Assembly: GCF_016786325.1 (NCBI RefSeq)
Contig: NZ_JADWYU010000102.1
Location: 1 to 64,000, forward strand
Direction: 5' to 3'
DNA from: Frankia nepalensis
GTDB taxonomy: Bacteria; Actinomycetota; Actinomycetes; Frankiales; Frankiaceae
Length of the DNA stretch: 64,000 nt
Every line of letters starts with the position of its first letter. The stretch's first letter is position 1. Positions 35,147-43,957 of this stretch are shown in pieces. The notes under the pieces were generated by a model. That model was not told the origin of the DNA. It worked only from the letters and a program-made list of their open reading frames with translations, and searched no databases. The position numbers were made by a program, and so were the translations under genes.

Positions 35147-35666
35147 AGGGGGTCTCCCGGGGGATGAACCGGCGCCGCCGGCGCGGCGTTCCTCGGCCGC
35201 GCGCATGCGATGGGGCGGTTCGGCTTCCTCGAAAAGATCTTCGTCACGTGGCCTCTCCTGCCATGAGGCGGGACCAACCCACCGGTATGCCGCCTTGTTG
35301 TCGACGAGTCAGCTTGGCGGTTGGCCGAGGGCGTGGGGAGACTGCACCTTGACGTGCGTTATGTACTTCGAGGTGCGTATTGGCGGAAGGAGACCGATCT
35401 GTGAGCGGAACGGATGCCGGAGCCCACCTGACGGCCGTCGCCAGCGGAGGAGTCTGCGCGACGGAGCGGGACGCCCAGCATCGTTACGGACTCCGACGCC
35501 CGAACCGTCGCCGGACCGAAACGTCTGGAAGCCGGCGGCGGGCACGCAAACGCTCCGGCGGAAAGCCTGTCGCCGGCCCGAGTGACGCCGCTTTCCTCCG
35601 CGCCGTGTTCTAATTCCGCGAAGCATGTCGTGACCGTCAGCGAGCAGGCCACGGAGAAGCGAGAAG
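35147..35666. other. Divergent intergenic region, about 520 bp
   Basis: No convincing gene. It separates the divergent LLM oxidoreductase and patatin-like genes and should hold promoters for both. The base composition from 35220 to 35400 is more mixed than in the coding regions. Confidence 0.45.
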
Positions 35667-36875
35667 ATGCCAAAGGCGACCAGCCCCGACCAGGCGGACG
35701 AAAAGGTGCTCGGCATCGTCATCGCCGGGGCCGCGGCGCGCGGGGCGTACGCGGCGGGCGCGCTCGCGCGCCTCGCACCGAAGATCAAGACGTATCGGCG
35801 GCTGGTGGTCGTCGGCACGAGCTCGGGGGCCGTCAACGCCGCGTTGCTCGCCCAGAGCGCTCACAAACCTCCCGGCGAGATCGCCGCCGACCTGACCGAC
35901 GCCTGGAGGACCATCGACTCCTCAAGGGTCTTCGCGCCCGTGGTCTCCCCCTGCACCATGGCCAGGAGGGTGGCCGGGGCGATCCGCTCGCGCACGATCA
36001 CCAGCCTGGTGGACACCGCGCCGCTGCACACGACGGCGCGGGATCTCTACCGCCCCGACCAGGTCGCCAGCAACGTCGTCGACGGATACCCCGAGGCCGT
36101 CGCGGTCGTCGCGACACTCTGCCAGCAGGACGGGACGGGCGGGCGCAGCCGGGTGTTCCTGCACAGCAACGCCCCCGCGCCCCAGGTCCCTCCCGGCGGC
36201 GCACTGGACTATGTGCGGACGTCGCTCGAGTACGAGCACGTCGTCGCTTCCTCGGCGATTCCGGTCATCTTCCCGCCGGAGAAAATCGACACCCGTGGCG
36301 CGGCGGGTTTCTACCTCGACGGCGGTATCCGGCTGAACGCGCCCATAAAGCCCGCCCTCGACCTCGGGGCGACCGAACTGATAATCATCTCCAGCCACGC
36401 GACGGACTATCCGCCGCCGCCCTCGGCGCCCGTCGACCGCGTGCCGGGCGTCCTGGGCGCGGGCGCCCAGTCGCTGAACGCGGTGCTCGGCGACGCGATG
36501 ATCGAGGACATCAGGAACCTGCGGCGCGTCAACCGCTTCGTCAAGGCGGCCGGCGTCAGGGCGGCCTCGCCGAGCGGAGCGCCCTACAGGCGGGTCAACT
36601 TTCTTCTCGTCTCGCCGGGAAGCGGCGAACTCGCCGGTCTGGCGGCGGCCGTGTTCCGCGACCGCTACCGAGGGCGGCGGGCGATCCCGTCGCCTCACTA
36701 CCTGCGCGCTCCCGACTACCACGTGCTGGGCCTGCTGCAGACGGTTCTGGCCTGCCTGCGGGTCGGCGGCGACGACCGGGAACTGCTCAGCTTCCTGCTC
36801 TTCGACACCCAGTACATGGACGACCAGATCCGCCTGGGTGAGGCTCACGCCGCCGCCTCCTCCTGGCAGTACTGA
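35667..36875 (+). CDS. Patatin-like phospholipase
   Basis: 402 residues from ATG 35667. The patatin fold is shown by the oxyanion loop GIVIAGAAARGAYAAGAL, the nucleophile elbow VVGTSSGAVNAALL (Ser52, GxSxG) and the DGG motif of the catalytic dyad in FYLDGGIRLNAP (Asp near residue 218). ASSAIPVIFPPEKI before it is also conserved. No signal peptide is seen, so it is cytoplasmic or peripherally membrane-bound, probably acting as an acyl hydrolase on phospholipids. The last 28 codons with the stop are repeated directly after the gene. Confidence 0.9.
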   Translation: MPKATSPDQADEKVLGIVIAGAAARGAYAAGALARLAPKIKTYRRLVVVGTSSGAVNAALLAQSAHKPPGEIAADLTDAWRTIDSSRVFAPVVSPCTMARRVAGAIRSRTITSLVDTAPLHTTARDLYRPDQVASNVVDGYPEAVAVVATLCQQDGTGGRSRVFLHSNAPAPQVPPGGALDYVRTSLEYEHVVASSAIPVIFPPEKIDTRGAAGFYLDGGIRLNAPIKPALDLGATELIIISSHATDYPPPPSAPVDRVPGVLGAGAQSLNAVLGDAMIEDIRNLRRVNRFVKAAGVRAASPSGAPYRRVNFLLVSPGSGELAGLAAAVFRDRYRGRRAIPSPHYLRAPDYHVLGLLQTVLACLRVGGDDRELLSFLLFDTQYMDDQIRLGEAHAAASSWQY

Positions 36876-36971
36876 GTCCGTTTCCTGCTCTTCGACACCC
36901 AGTACATGGACGACCAGATCCGCCTGGGTGAGGCTCACGCCGCCTCCTCCTCCTGGCAGTACTGAGTCCGT
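36792..36971 (+). repeat. 90-bp tandem duplication of the patatin gene's 3' end
   Basis: 36792-36881 and 36882-36971 are identical except for one base (G at 36855, T at 36945). The unit includes the last 28 codons, the TGA and GTCCGT. The second copy stays in register after the stop, so readthrough of the first TGA would add the same C-terminal peptide once more. Confidence 0.95.
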
Positions 36972-37071
36972 CCGGATCGGGTCGACCACCGTTGTCCACA
37001 CCGTTGGCGGGCGGCTGTCGATCATGAATGTCGTGTCGGCGTGACGCCACATCCTCTCGGCCGGTCGGGTC

Positions 37072-37095
37072 GACAAGATAATCAACGGTGTTGAC
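37072..37095 (+). repeat. Intergenic motif copy A: AAGATA + inverted repeat
   Basis: ACAAGATAATCAACGGTGTTGAC contains the imperfect palindrome (A/G)TCAAC-GGT-GTTGAC. The same motif recurs near 41741 and 43790, in each case downstream of a gene. Function unknown. Confidence 0.5.
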
Positions 37096-37311
37096 GGGCG
37101 GTCTCGCGGCTTGTTGATCTTGTCTGCTTCCGGCTCCGTAGGCTTGACCGCTCCCCGCCCGGCTCCTCCTCGAAGACGCGATCATCGAGGCAGCCAACGA
37201 CGAAAAGGGCACGGGACGTTGGCTCACCGCGCCTTCGGGATTGCCGCGCTGGTGGTGTACACAGGTCGGACAGGATCTTCCGAAGCGTTGTCGCCACAGT
37301 CGCAGTGAGGT

Positions 37312-38142
37312 GTGGACAGAACCATGGGTGGCCAACGGCGACCGCGGTACGCCGACGATGTTCTCGGCGGCCCGGACGAGGCCGAACGCCTCCGGCTCGC
37401 CGCGATGGCCGAGGTCTGCGACCCGACCACGACCCGCGTGCTCGACGAACTCGGCGTCGCCGCCGGCTGGCGGTGCCTGGAGGTGGGCGCCGGCGCCGGG
37501 TCGATCGCGGCCTGGCTGGCCGACCGGGTCGCCGCGGCCGGCCACGTCGTCGCGACCGACATCGACACCAGCCACCTGGCCGACCTCGCCGCTTCGCGCG
37601 CGAACCTGACCGTCCTGCGGCATGACGTCACGCGCGACCCCGCGCCGGACGGCGGGCCGTTCGACCTCGTCCATGCCCGGTTCGTCCTGGAGCATCTCCC
37701 CGAGCGCGAGGAGGTCCTCGACCGCCTCGTGGCCTGGCTGAAGCCGGGCGGCGTGCTCGTCCTCGAGTCGATCGCCGAGTTCCCGGTCGACTCCTCGCCG
37801 CACCCGCCGTTCCGCGCGGCGATGCGCGGCATCGGCGAGGCGCTCGCGAGGACGATCGGCACGGACTCCGGCTGGGCGCGCGGCTTCCCGGGCCCGCTGC
37901 GTGACCGGCGCCTCGTCGACGTCGGAACGGCGGTCCACCTGCCGGCCACCGGCGGCGCCAACGCCTCCGCGCGATGCTGGACGTTGACCCTGACCCGCCT
38001 GCGGCCGCGCATCCGCGAGCTGGACCTCGCGTCCGAGGACACGCTCGACGAGGCGCTCGCCCAGCTCGCGGACCCGGCGTTCTTCGACCTGGCCTTCGCG
38101 ACGGTCATCGCCTGGGGCCGCGGACCGGCGGGCCCGCGTTAG
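37312..38142 (+). CDS. Class I SAM-dependent methyltransferase
   Basis: 276 residues from GTG 37312; ATG 37324 is an alternative. Rossmann-fold signatures: motif I CLEVGAGAGSIAAWLADRVA (SAM Gly loop), the acidic end of strand 2 VVATDIDTSHL, motif VLRHDVTRD, PFDLVHARFVLEHLPEREEV, and LKPGGVLVLESI (post-motif III). The C-terminal helical part is of the UbiE/small-molecule type. The substrate is not evident. The gene stands between the patatin gene and a convergent PLP decarboxylase. Confidence 0.88.
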   Translation: MDRTMGGQRRPRYADDVLGGPDEAERLRLAAMAEVCDPTTTRVLDELGVAAGWRCLEVGAGAGSIAAWLADRVAAAGHVVATDIDTSHLADLAASRANLTVLRHDVTRDPAPDGGPFDLVHARFVLEHLPEREEVLDRLVAWLKPGGVLVLESIAEFPVDSSPHPPFRAAMRGIGEALARTIGTDSGWARGFPGPLRDRRLVDVGTAVHLPATGGANASARCWTLTLTRLRPRIRELDLASEDTLDEALAQLADPAFFDLAFATVIAWGRGPAGPR

Positions 38143-38326
38143 GACGCTTCCCACGGATCATGTTCCGCGCGGCCTGGATCGCCGATCCGCGTACACAACC
38201 AGCGATCATCGACCCGATCCGGCCCGGTCACCTCGGGAGATCACCGGATCCGTACGCGGATCGGCGGTCGAGCATCCCGGTCAAGATCACGGGAAGGCCT
38301 GGCCCGGCCGGCCCCTCGGCGGCGGG

Positions 38327-39781
38327 TCACGGCAGCGGCACCAGGGTGGCGCGGACGCGGGCGGCGCAGGTGAGGATGACGTCGGCGGCGAACGCGGCAT
38401 CCTCGGGGCCGGTCTTCCAGGACGAGACGCTGACGCGCATCGCGGTCCGGCCGCGCCACCGGGTCGGGCCACACCAGATCCGCCCGTCGGCCTGGATCTC
38501 GGCTATCAGCGCCGCCGTCAGCGCATCCCCCTCGGCCGCGCCCCCGGCGGTGTCGCCAGGCTCGCCGTCGAGGCGGACGAGGACCTGGTTGAGGACGACC
38601 TCGTTGAGCACGGTCAGCCCGCCCACGGCGAGCCGGCGGGCGATCTCGGCCGCCGCGTCGCAGGCCCTGGTCACCAGGCCGGCCACGCCGGCGCGCCCAA
38701 GGGTGCGCAACGCCGCCCACACCTCGACCTGGCGGGCGCGCTGCGACGACTGGGGCGTGTGGTGCATGGGGTCGAACGTGTCCCCGGCCGGCACGTAACC
38801 GGCGGCGGCGGTGAACGTGCGCCGCAGGTGGGCGGGGTCGCGGACGACGGCGAGCCCGCAGTCGTGGGTGACGTTGAGCCACTTGTGGCCGTCGGTAGCC
38901 CACGAGTCCGCGCGGTCCAGGCCCGCGACCAGGTGGCGCCGGCCCGGGTCGGCGAGCGCCCACAGGCCGAACGCGCCGTCGACGTGCAGCCAGCCGGGCG
39001 CGGCGTGGGGCCGGGCGGCCAGCCAGTCGGCGATCTCGTCGAACGGGTCGAACGCGCCGGTGTTCACCTCGCCGGCCTGGGCGCAGACCAGCACCGGCCC
39101 GGCCAGGTCGGGGAGCGCGTCGGCGCGCATCCGTCCCTGGTCGTCGGCGGGGACGACGTGCACCCGGGAGCGCCCGAGGCCCACCAGGCCGAGCGACTTC
39201 AGCAGCGTCGAGTGCGCTCCCTCGCCGATGACCACGTCGAAGGCCGGGGCGCCGAACAGCCCGTCGGCCTGGGCGTCCCAGCCGAGCCGGGCGAGCAGCG
39301 TGTCGCGGGCGGCGGCCAGGCAGGAGGCGTTCGCGACGGTTGCGCCGGTGACGTAGGCGACGGCGCTGCCCGCCGGCAGGCCGAGCAGCTCGAGCAGCCA
39401 GCCGCGGGTGACGTCGTGCAGCTTCGCCGCGACGGGTGACATCACCGGCAGCGCCGCGTTCTGGTCCCAGGCGCTGGTCAGCCACGCCGCGCCGAGCGCC
39501 GCCGGCAGCGTGGCGCCGATGACGAAGCCGAAGTAACGGGCGCCGGCCGAGGCCATCGTCGCGGGACTGCCGGCGGCGTGCAGCAGGCGAAGCGTCTCGG
39601 ACGCGGGCACGCCGGCCTGGGGGAGAGGCTCGTCGAACGCGCCAAGCCCGGCGAAGGCCGCCGTGTCGGGTGTGGCAGGCCGGTCGTCGACCGTGGCCGC
39701 GTACTCGAGCGCCATCGCCGCGGCCGCCCGCAGCGCCTCCAGATCCTCGTCACGGTCCACGGCGTCATCCTGCCGGGGCAC
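38327..39781 (-). CDS. PLP-dependent group II decarboxylase
   Basis: 484 residues from ATG 39781. It shows the aspartate-aminotransferase-fold decarboxylase pattern: YFGFVIGATLPAALGAAWLT, YVTGATVANASCLAAARDTL, VVIGEGAHSTLLKSLGLVGL, the WLHVDGAFGLWALADP region with the PLP-ring Asp, and SWATDGHKWLNVTHDCGLAV with the Schiff-base Lys300. Relatives act on aromatic amino acids, glutamate or diaminobutyrate; the substrate here cannot be inferred. The gene is single and convergent with the methyltransferase. Confidence 0.9.
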   Translation of the reverse strand: MPRQDDAVDRDEDLEALRAAAAMALEYAATVDDRPATPDTAAFAGLGAFDEPLPQAGVPASETLRLLHAAGSPATMASAGARYFGFVIGATLPAALGAAWLTSAWDQNAALPVMSPVAAKLHDVTRGWLLELLGLPAGSAVAYVTGATVANASCLAAARDTLLARLGWDAQADGLFGAPAFDVVIGEGAHSTLLKSLGLVGLGRSRVHVVPADDQGRMRADALPDLAGPVLVCAQAGEVNTGAFDPFDEIADWLAARPHAAPGWLHVDGAFGLWALADPGRRHLVAGLDRADSWATDGHKWLNVTHDCGLAVVRDPAHLRRTFTAAAGYVPAGDTFDPMHHTPQSSQRARQVEVWAALRTLGRAGVAGLVTRACDAAAEIARRLAVGGLTVLNEVVLNQVLVRLDGEPGDTAGGAAEGDALTAALIAEIQADGRIWCGPTRWRGRTAMRVSVSSWKTGPEDAAFAADVILTCAARVRATLVPLP

Positions 39782-39947
39782 TTCTCCGGGGGCGACCGGT
39801 TATCGCCCACCCCACTGGCCCGCCACCCGGCCGCACTCGGGCTGCCTCCTGCTGTCGTTGTCCTCGCGGCCGGCCACCCGTTGCGGGTTGCCCGGTGTCA
39901 CGGGGCGTTTCCGCGGGGCGTGGCGGGGGAGTTCGCGGTCTGCGGCT

Positions 39948-39962
39948 GTCACGGAGCGTGAC
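39948..39962 (+). promoter_or_regulatory. Inverted repeat in the leader of hydrolase copy 1
   Basis: GTCAC-GGAGC-GTGAC is a perfect 5-5-5 inverted repeat 66 bp before the hydrolase start. An identical repeat lies at the same distance before the second copy (41999-42013). It is a candidate operator shared by both genes. Confidence 0.45.
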
Positions 39963-40027
39963 CAGATAGCCAATCAGCCGCGGGTGCCGTACTGGGTCCG
40001 CGCCGACCGACGGGGGGATTGACGTCC

Positions 40028-41641
40028 GTGAGCTCTTCCTTGTTGGTGAAGCGAAGACCGGTGAAGTGGTCGTGGGGGGTGCGGCTGTCGAGCGCGCTGG
40101 CGGTGTCGTCGCTGTCGGTGGCGGGTCTCGCGGGTCCGGCGGAGGCAGGCGGGCCGGCGACAGCGGGCCGGTTGTCGGCGTGGACGGCGTGTGGTGACGG
40201 GTTGGAGTGCGCGACGCTCCCGGTCCCGTTGGATCACGCGCACCCGGCAACCGGGACTATCGAGTTGGCGGTGATCCGGCGCCCTGCGGCCGACCCGGCG
40301 CGTCGGATCGGGTCTCTGGTCTATCTGGCGGGCGGGCCGGGGGACTCCGGAGTCGACTTCGTCGAGCGGGTCCCGAAGCTGTTCAACGAGTCGGTGCGTG
40401 ATCGGTTCGACATTGTCGGGTTCGACCAGCGGGGCGTCAGCCGAAGCGCCCCCGTCCGCTGCTTCACCGACGAGGAGAATGCCTCTGGAGAGGACTCGAT
40501 CGCCGGACTGCCGAAGGATCGGTCGGCAGTGGGTGGGGAGCACTCGCTGGCCGTCGTGCCGGTGGGGGCGAAGCGGTCGTCTGGAAACGACGTCATGGCC
40601 GGGTTCGACGAGACCGCCGAGGTGTACCGCGAGTTCGCCGCGAACTGCGGTCGCCTGAGTGGGCCGTTGCTGCCCTACCTGTCGACCGAGGCGGCGGCCC
40701 GCGACGTCGACCTGCTGCGCGCCGCGCTGGGCGAGCCCAAGCTCACCGCCTACGGCGCCTCGTACGGCACCCAGCTGGGCGCCACCTACGCCGCGCTCTT
40801 CCCGACCCGGCTGCGCGCCCTGGTGCTGGACGCGCCGGCCGACCCGACGCTGCGGATCAACAACCCGCTGGAGCACCTCAGGTTGAAGGCGTTCGCGTTC
40901 GAGGCGGCGCTCAACGCCTTCTTCGCCTGGTGTGCCCACGACCCCAAGTGTGGCTTCGGCCATGGTGACCCGGCGGGTGCCTACGACCGGCTGATGGCCC
41001 GGCTCGCCGAGAAGCCGCTTGACGTGCGTGACAAGGACGGCACCACCACCCCGGTCGACGCGTCGGTGGCGCGCACCGCCGTCGTGCAGCTGTTGTACGG
41101 CGAGTGGGGTTGGCCGGACCTTGGGCTCGGGCTGCAGCGCGCCGACGACTACGACGACGGCTCGATCCTGCTCGACAAGTCTCGCGGGGAGGCTTCCGCT
41201 CAGCGGGAGAGTGAGCCCTACAGCAACTCCAACGAGGCCATTGAGGCTATCAACTGCGCGGACCAGAGCTACCCGACCGACCTCGCCGTCTATCGGCGTT
41301 TCCTCGTCGATCTCGCCCGCCAGACCCCGCGGATCGGCGTGACGCAAGCTCTGGTCGGCCTGGCCTGCGCGTTCTGGCCCACGCGGCCTGCTTCCCGCTA
41401 TACCGGACCGTTCCAGGCGCAGGGGGCCCCGACGATTCTCGTGATCGGCACTACCGGCGACCCTGCGACGCCCTACCCGGAGGCGCGGACGCTGGCGGCC
41501 CAGCTGGGTGACCGCGGCGTCCTGCTGACCTGGCAGTCCTACACGCACGTCGCGTACAGGGGCTCCACCTGCGTCGACGAGATCACCGACCGCTATCTGA
41601 TTGATCTGGTGACGCCCAAACCGAACACGGTCTGCCAGTAG
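40028..41641 (+). CDS. Secreted alpha/beta hydrolase, TAP-like (tripeptidyl aminopeptidase type), copy 1
   Basis: 537 residues from GTG 40028, set by GGGGGG 10 bp upstream; a TTG at 40019 is too close to that site. A signal peptide (VRLSSALAVSSLSVAGLAGP, ending AEAGGP) predicts export. Catalytic triad: Ser245 in AYGASYGTQLG, Asp in LVIGTTGDPATPYPEA and His in SYTHVAYRG. The oxyanion region is LVYLAGGPGDSG and the C-terminal TAP-like lid domain is present. Family members release peptides or act as esterases outside the cell. A close paralogue follows in tandem with the same leader and terminator. Confidence 0.9.
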   Translation: MSSSLLVKRRPVKWSWGVRLSSALAVSSLSVAGLAGPAEAGGPATAGRLSAWTACGDGLECATLPVPLDHAHPATGTIELAVIRRPAADPARRIGSLVYLAGGPGDSGVDFVERVPKLFNESVRDRFDIVGFDQRGVSRSAPVRCFTDEENASGEDSIAGLPKDRSAVGGEHSLAVVPVGAKRSSGNDVMAGFDETAEVYREFAANCGRLSGPLLPYLSTEAAARDVDLLRAALGEPKLTAYGASYGTQLGATYAALFPTRLRALVLDAPADPTLRINNPLEHLRLKAFAFEAALNAFFAWCAHDPKCGFGHGDPAGAYDRLMARLAEKPLDVRDKDGTTTPVDASVARTAVVQLLYGEWGWPDLGLGLQRADDYDDGSILLDKSRGEASAQRESEPYSNSNEAIEAINCADQSYPTDLAVYRRFLVDLARQTPRIGVTQALVGLACAFWPTRPASRYTGPFQAQGAPTILVIGTTGDPATPYPEARTLAAQLGDRGVLLTWQSYTHVAYRGSTCVDEITDRYLIDLVTPKPNTVCQ

Positions 41642-41686
41642 GGCCGGTCCCGGAAGGCGCTGACGTCGTCTTCCGGTGGTCGTCGG

Positions 41687-41718
41687 CGGCCGGGCGAGCG
41701 GATCCTCTCGCCCGGCCG
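41687..41718 (+). terminator. Terminator hairpin after hydrolase copy 1
   Basis: CGGCCGGGCGAG (41687-41698) pairs perfectly with CTCGCCCGGCCG (41707-41718) across an 8-base loop, 45 bp after the stop. A counterpart follows copy 2. Confidence 0.75.
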
Positions 41719-41740
41719 TCTTCGCGTGGACAGACCATCA

Positions 41741-41760
41741 AGATAGTCAACACTGCTGAC
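41741..41760 (+). repeat. Intergenic motif copy B: AAGATA + inverted repeat
   Basis: AAGATAGTCAACACTGCTGAC, an imperfect version of AAGATAGTCAAC-nnn-GTTGAC, lies just after the terminator of hydrolase copy 1 and before a T5 run (CTGTTTTTGATC) that is also found after copy 2. Confidence 0.5.
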
Positions 41761-41998
41761 ACCCCGGAACGCTGTTTTTGATCGTGAAGTCGTTGGGTCG
41801 ATGCCAGAACTCGCGAGCATCAAAGGACTGAAGGCTGCTCCTACGGGCCAGTCGCGATCTTCCCGCCGGTCGAGCCCGTCCGCCGAGACGGTCGGCTCGG
41901 TCGCCAGTCCACCGCCGTTCTCAGCCACCCGTTGCGGGTTACCCGGTGTCGCGGGGCGTTTCTGGCGGGCGTGATGGGGGAGTTCGCCGTCTGCGGCT

Positions 41999-42013
41999 GT
42001 CACGGAGCGTGAC
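41999..42013 (+). promoter_or_regulatory. Inverted repeat in the leader of hydrolase copy 2
   Basis: The same GTCAC-GGAGC-GTGAC as before copy 1, at the same distance (66 bp) from the start codon. Its conservation between diverged leaders supports a regulatory role. Confidence 0.45.
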
Positions 42014-42078
42014 CAGAAAATCAATCAGTCGCGGGCGCCGTTGCGGGCCCGCCCTGACCGACGGGGGGATTGACGTCC

Positions 42079-43692
42079 GTGAACTCGTCCTTGTTGGTGA
42101 AACGAAGACCGGTGAAGGTGAAATGGTCGTGGCAGCTGCGGCTGTCGAGCGCGCTCGCGGTGTCGTCGCTGTCGGTCGCCGGTCTCGCGGGTCCGGTGGA
42201 GGCGGGTGGGCCGGCGACGGTGGGTCGGTTGTCGGCGTGGACGGCGTGTGGTGAGGGGTTGGAGTGCGCGACGTTGCCGGTGCCGTTGGATCATGCGCGT
42301 CCGGCGGCGGGGACGATCGAGTTGGCGGTGATCCGGCGCCCTGCGGCCGACCCGGCGCGTCGGATCGGGTCTCTGGTCTATCTGGAGGGCGGGCCGGGGG
42401 TCTCCGGCTTCGACAGCGTCCGTGACTCCGCCGAGCTGGTCGAGAAGCCGGTGCGTGACCGCTTCGACGTCGTCGGGTTCGACCAGCGGGGCGTCGGTCG
42501 AAGCGCCCCCGTCCGCTGCTACGCCGACACGGAGGCCGCCGAGAAGGCCTTGATCGGCGGGCTGCCGTGGGATCGGTCGGCGGCGAGTGGGTCACGCTGG
42601 CTGGCCGTCGCGCCGGTGGGGGCGAAGTCGTCGTACGGCGACGAGGTCCTGGCCGGGTTCGACGAGACCGTCGAGGAGCAACGCCGGTTCGCCGAGGGCT
42701 GCGGTCGGCTGAGTGGGCCGTTGCTGCCCTATCTGTCGACCGAGGCGGCGGCCCGTGACCTCGACCTGCTGCGCGCCGCGCTGGGCGAGTCCAGGCTCAC
42801 CGCCTACGGCGCCTCGTACGGCACCGAGCTGGGCGTCACCTACGCCGCGCTCTTCCCGACCCGGCTGCGCGCGCTGGTGCTGGACGCGGTGGTCGACCCG
42901 AGGCTGTCGATAGACAATCCGTTCGTCGAGATCTGGCTGCAGGCGACGGCGTTCGAGAAGGCGTTCGACACCTTCCTGGGCAACTGCAAGCGCGACCCGG
43001 AGTGCACGTTCGGCCATGGTGACCCCGCGGGCGCCTACGACCGGCTGCTGGCCCGGCTCGCCGAGAAGCCGCTTTACGTACGCAACGAGGATGCCAACAC
43101 CGTTACGGAGGTCGACGCGTCGGTGGTGCGCTTCGCCGTGGAGAAGCTGCTCTACAACGAGAGCAACTGGCCGAAGCTTGAGCTCGGGTTGCAGCGCGCC
43201 GACGACTACGACGACGGCTCGGTCCTGCTCGACGTCGTTCAGGGAAGCTCCGACCAGGAGGACGGGGTCTACGACAACCTTGCCGAGGCCAACGCCGCCA
43301 TCAACTGCGCCGACCAGAGCTATCCGACCGACCTGGCCTTCTACCGCGGCTTCGCCGCCACCATGGCCCTCGAGGCTCCGCGGTTCGGCCCGATGCTCGC
43401 GCTGGTTGGGCTGCCCTGCGCGTTCTGGCCCACGTCCCCGGCCTCCCGCTACACCGGGCCGTTCCAGGCGCCGGGGGCGCCGCCGATCCTGGTGATCGGC
43501 ACCACCGGCGACACGGCGACGCCCTACGTGGAGGCCCGGTCGCTGGCGTCCCAGCTGGGTGACCGCGCTGTCATGCTGACCTGGCGGTCCTTCACGCACG
43601 GTGCGTATGGGAACTCCACCTGCATCAACGAGGCGACCAACCGTTATCTGATTGACCTGGTCCCGCCCAAGCCGAACACGGTCTGCCAGTAG
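42079..43692 (+). CDS. Secreted alpha/beta hydrolase, TAP-like, copy 2
   Basis: 537 residues from GTG 42079, with the same GGGGGG ribosome site as copy 1. Signal peptide, oxyanion loop (LVYLEGGPGVSG), nucleophile (AYGASYGTELG), Asp (LVIGTTGDTATPYVEA) and His (SFTHGAYGN) are all kept, so it should be active. The copies are nearly identical in blocks (the N-terminus, and the stretch LLPYLSTEAAARD to LFPTRLRALVLDA) but diverge strongly between, for example around residues 140-180 and 270-410. This fits duplication, divergence of the substrate-lid regions and perhaps gene conversion elsewhere. Each copy has its own leader and terminator. Confidence 0.9.
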   Translation: MNSSLLVKRRPVKVKWSWQLRLSSALAVSSLSVAGLAGPVEAGGPATVGRLSAWTACGEGLECATLPVPLDHARPAAGTIELAVIRRPAADPARRIGSLVYLEGGPGVSGFDSVRDSAELVEKPVRDRFDVVGFDQRGVGRSAPVRCYADTEAAEKALIGGLPWDRSAASGSRWLAVAPVGAKSSYGDEVLAGFDETVEEQRRFAEGCGRLSGPLLPYLSTEAAARDLDLLRAALGESRLTAYGASYGTELGVTYAALFPTRLRALVLDAVVDPRLSIDNPFVEIWLQATAFEKAFDTFLGNCKRDPECTFGHGDPAGAYDRLLARLAEKPLYVRNEDANTVTEVDASVVRFAVEKLLYNESNWPKLELGLQRADDYDDGSVLLDVVQGSSDQEDGVYDNLAEANAAINCADQSYPTDLAFYRGFAATMALEAPRFGPMLALVGLPCAFWPTSPASRYTGPFQAPGAPPILVIGTTGDTATPYVEARSLASQLGDRAVMLTWRSFTHGAYGNSTCINEATNRYLIDLVPPKPNTVCQ

Positions 43693-43739
43693 GACCGCAT
43701 TCCGGACGGCGTCAAGGTCGTCGTCTCCGGGGCATCGTC

Positions 43740-43775
43740 GACGCCCGGTCGAGCGGATCCGCTCGACCGGGCGTC
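43740..43775 (+). terminator. Terminator hairpin after hydrolase copy 2
   Basis: A perfect 16-bp stem, GACGCCCGGTCGAGCG, with loop GATC and its exact complement, 48 bp after the stop codon. Confidence 0.8.
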
Positions 43776-43792
43776 CTTGCGTGGACAGAGCA

Positions 43793-43815
43793 ACAAGATA
43801 GTCAACGTTGTTGAC
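43793..43815 (+). repeat. Intergenic motif copy C: AAGATA + perfect inverted repeat
   Basis: AAGATAGTCAACGTTGTTGAC holds the perfect palindrome GTCAAC-GTT-GTTGAC (43801-43815), again followed by CTGTTTTTGATC. It sits in the same place relative to copy 2 as motif B does to copy 1. Confidence 0.5.
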
Positions 43816-43957
43816 GCCCCGACACCCTGTTTTTGATCTTGATGATCACTATGTCGTCACCCAAGTTCACAAGCTCCAAAGGACTGAAGACGCTCCTGTC
43901 GGCCAGTGGTGATCTTCGTGGATCCTCGGGCGCCGGTGGAGCGAGAGTGGGGCGGGT

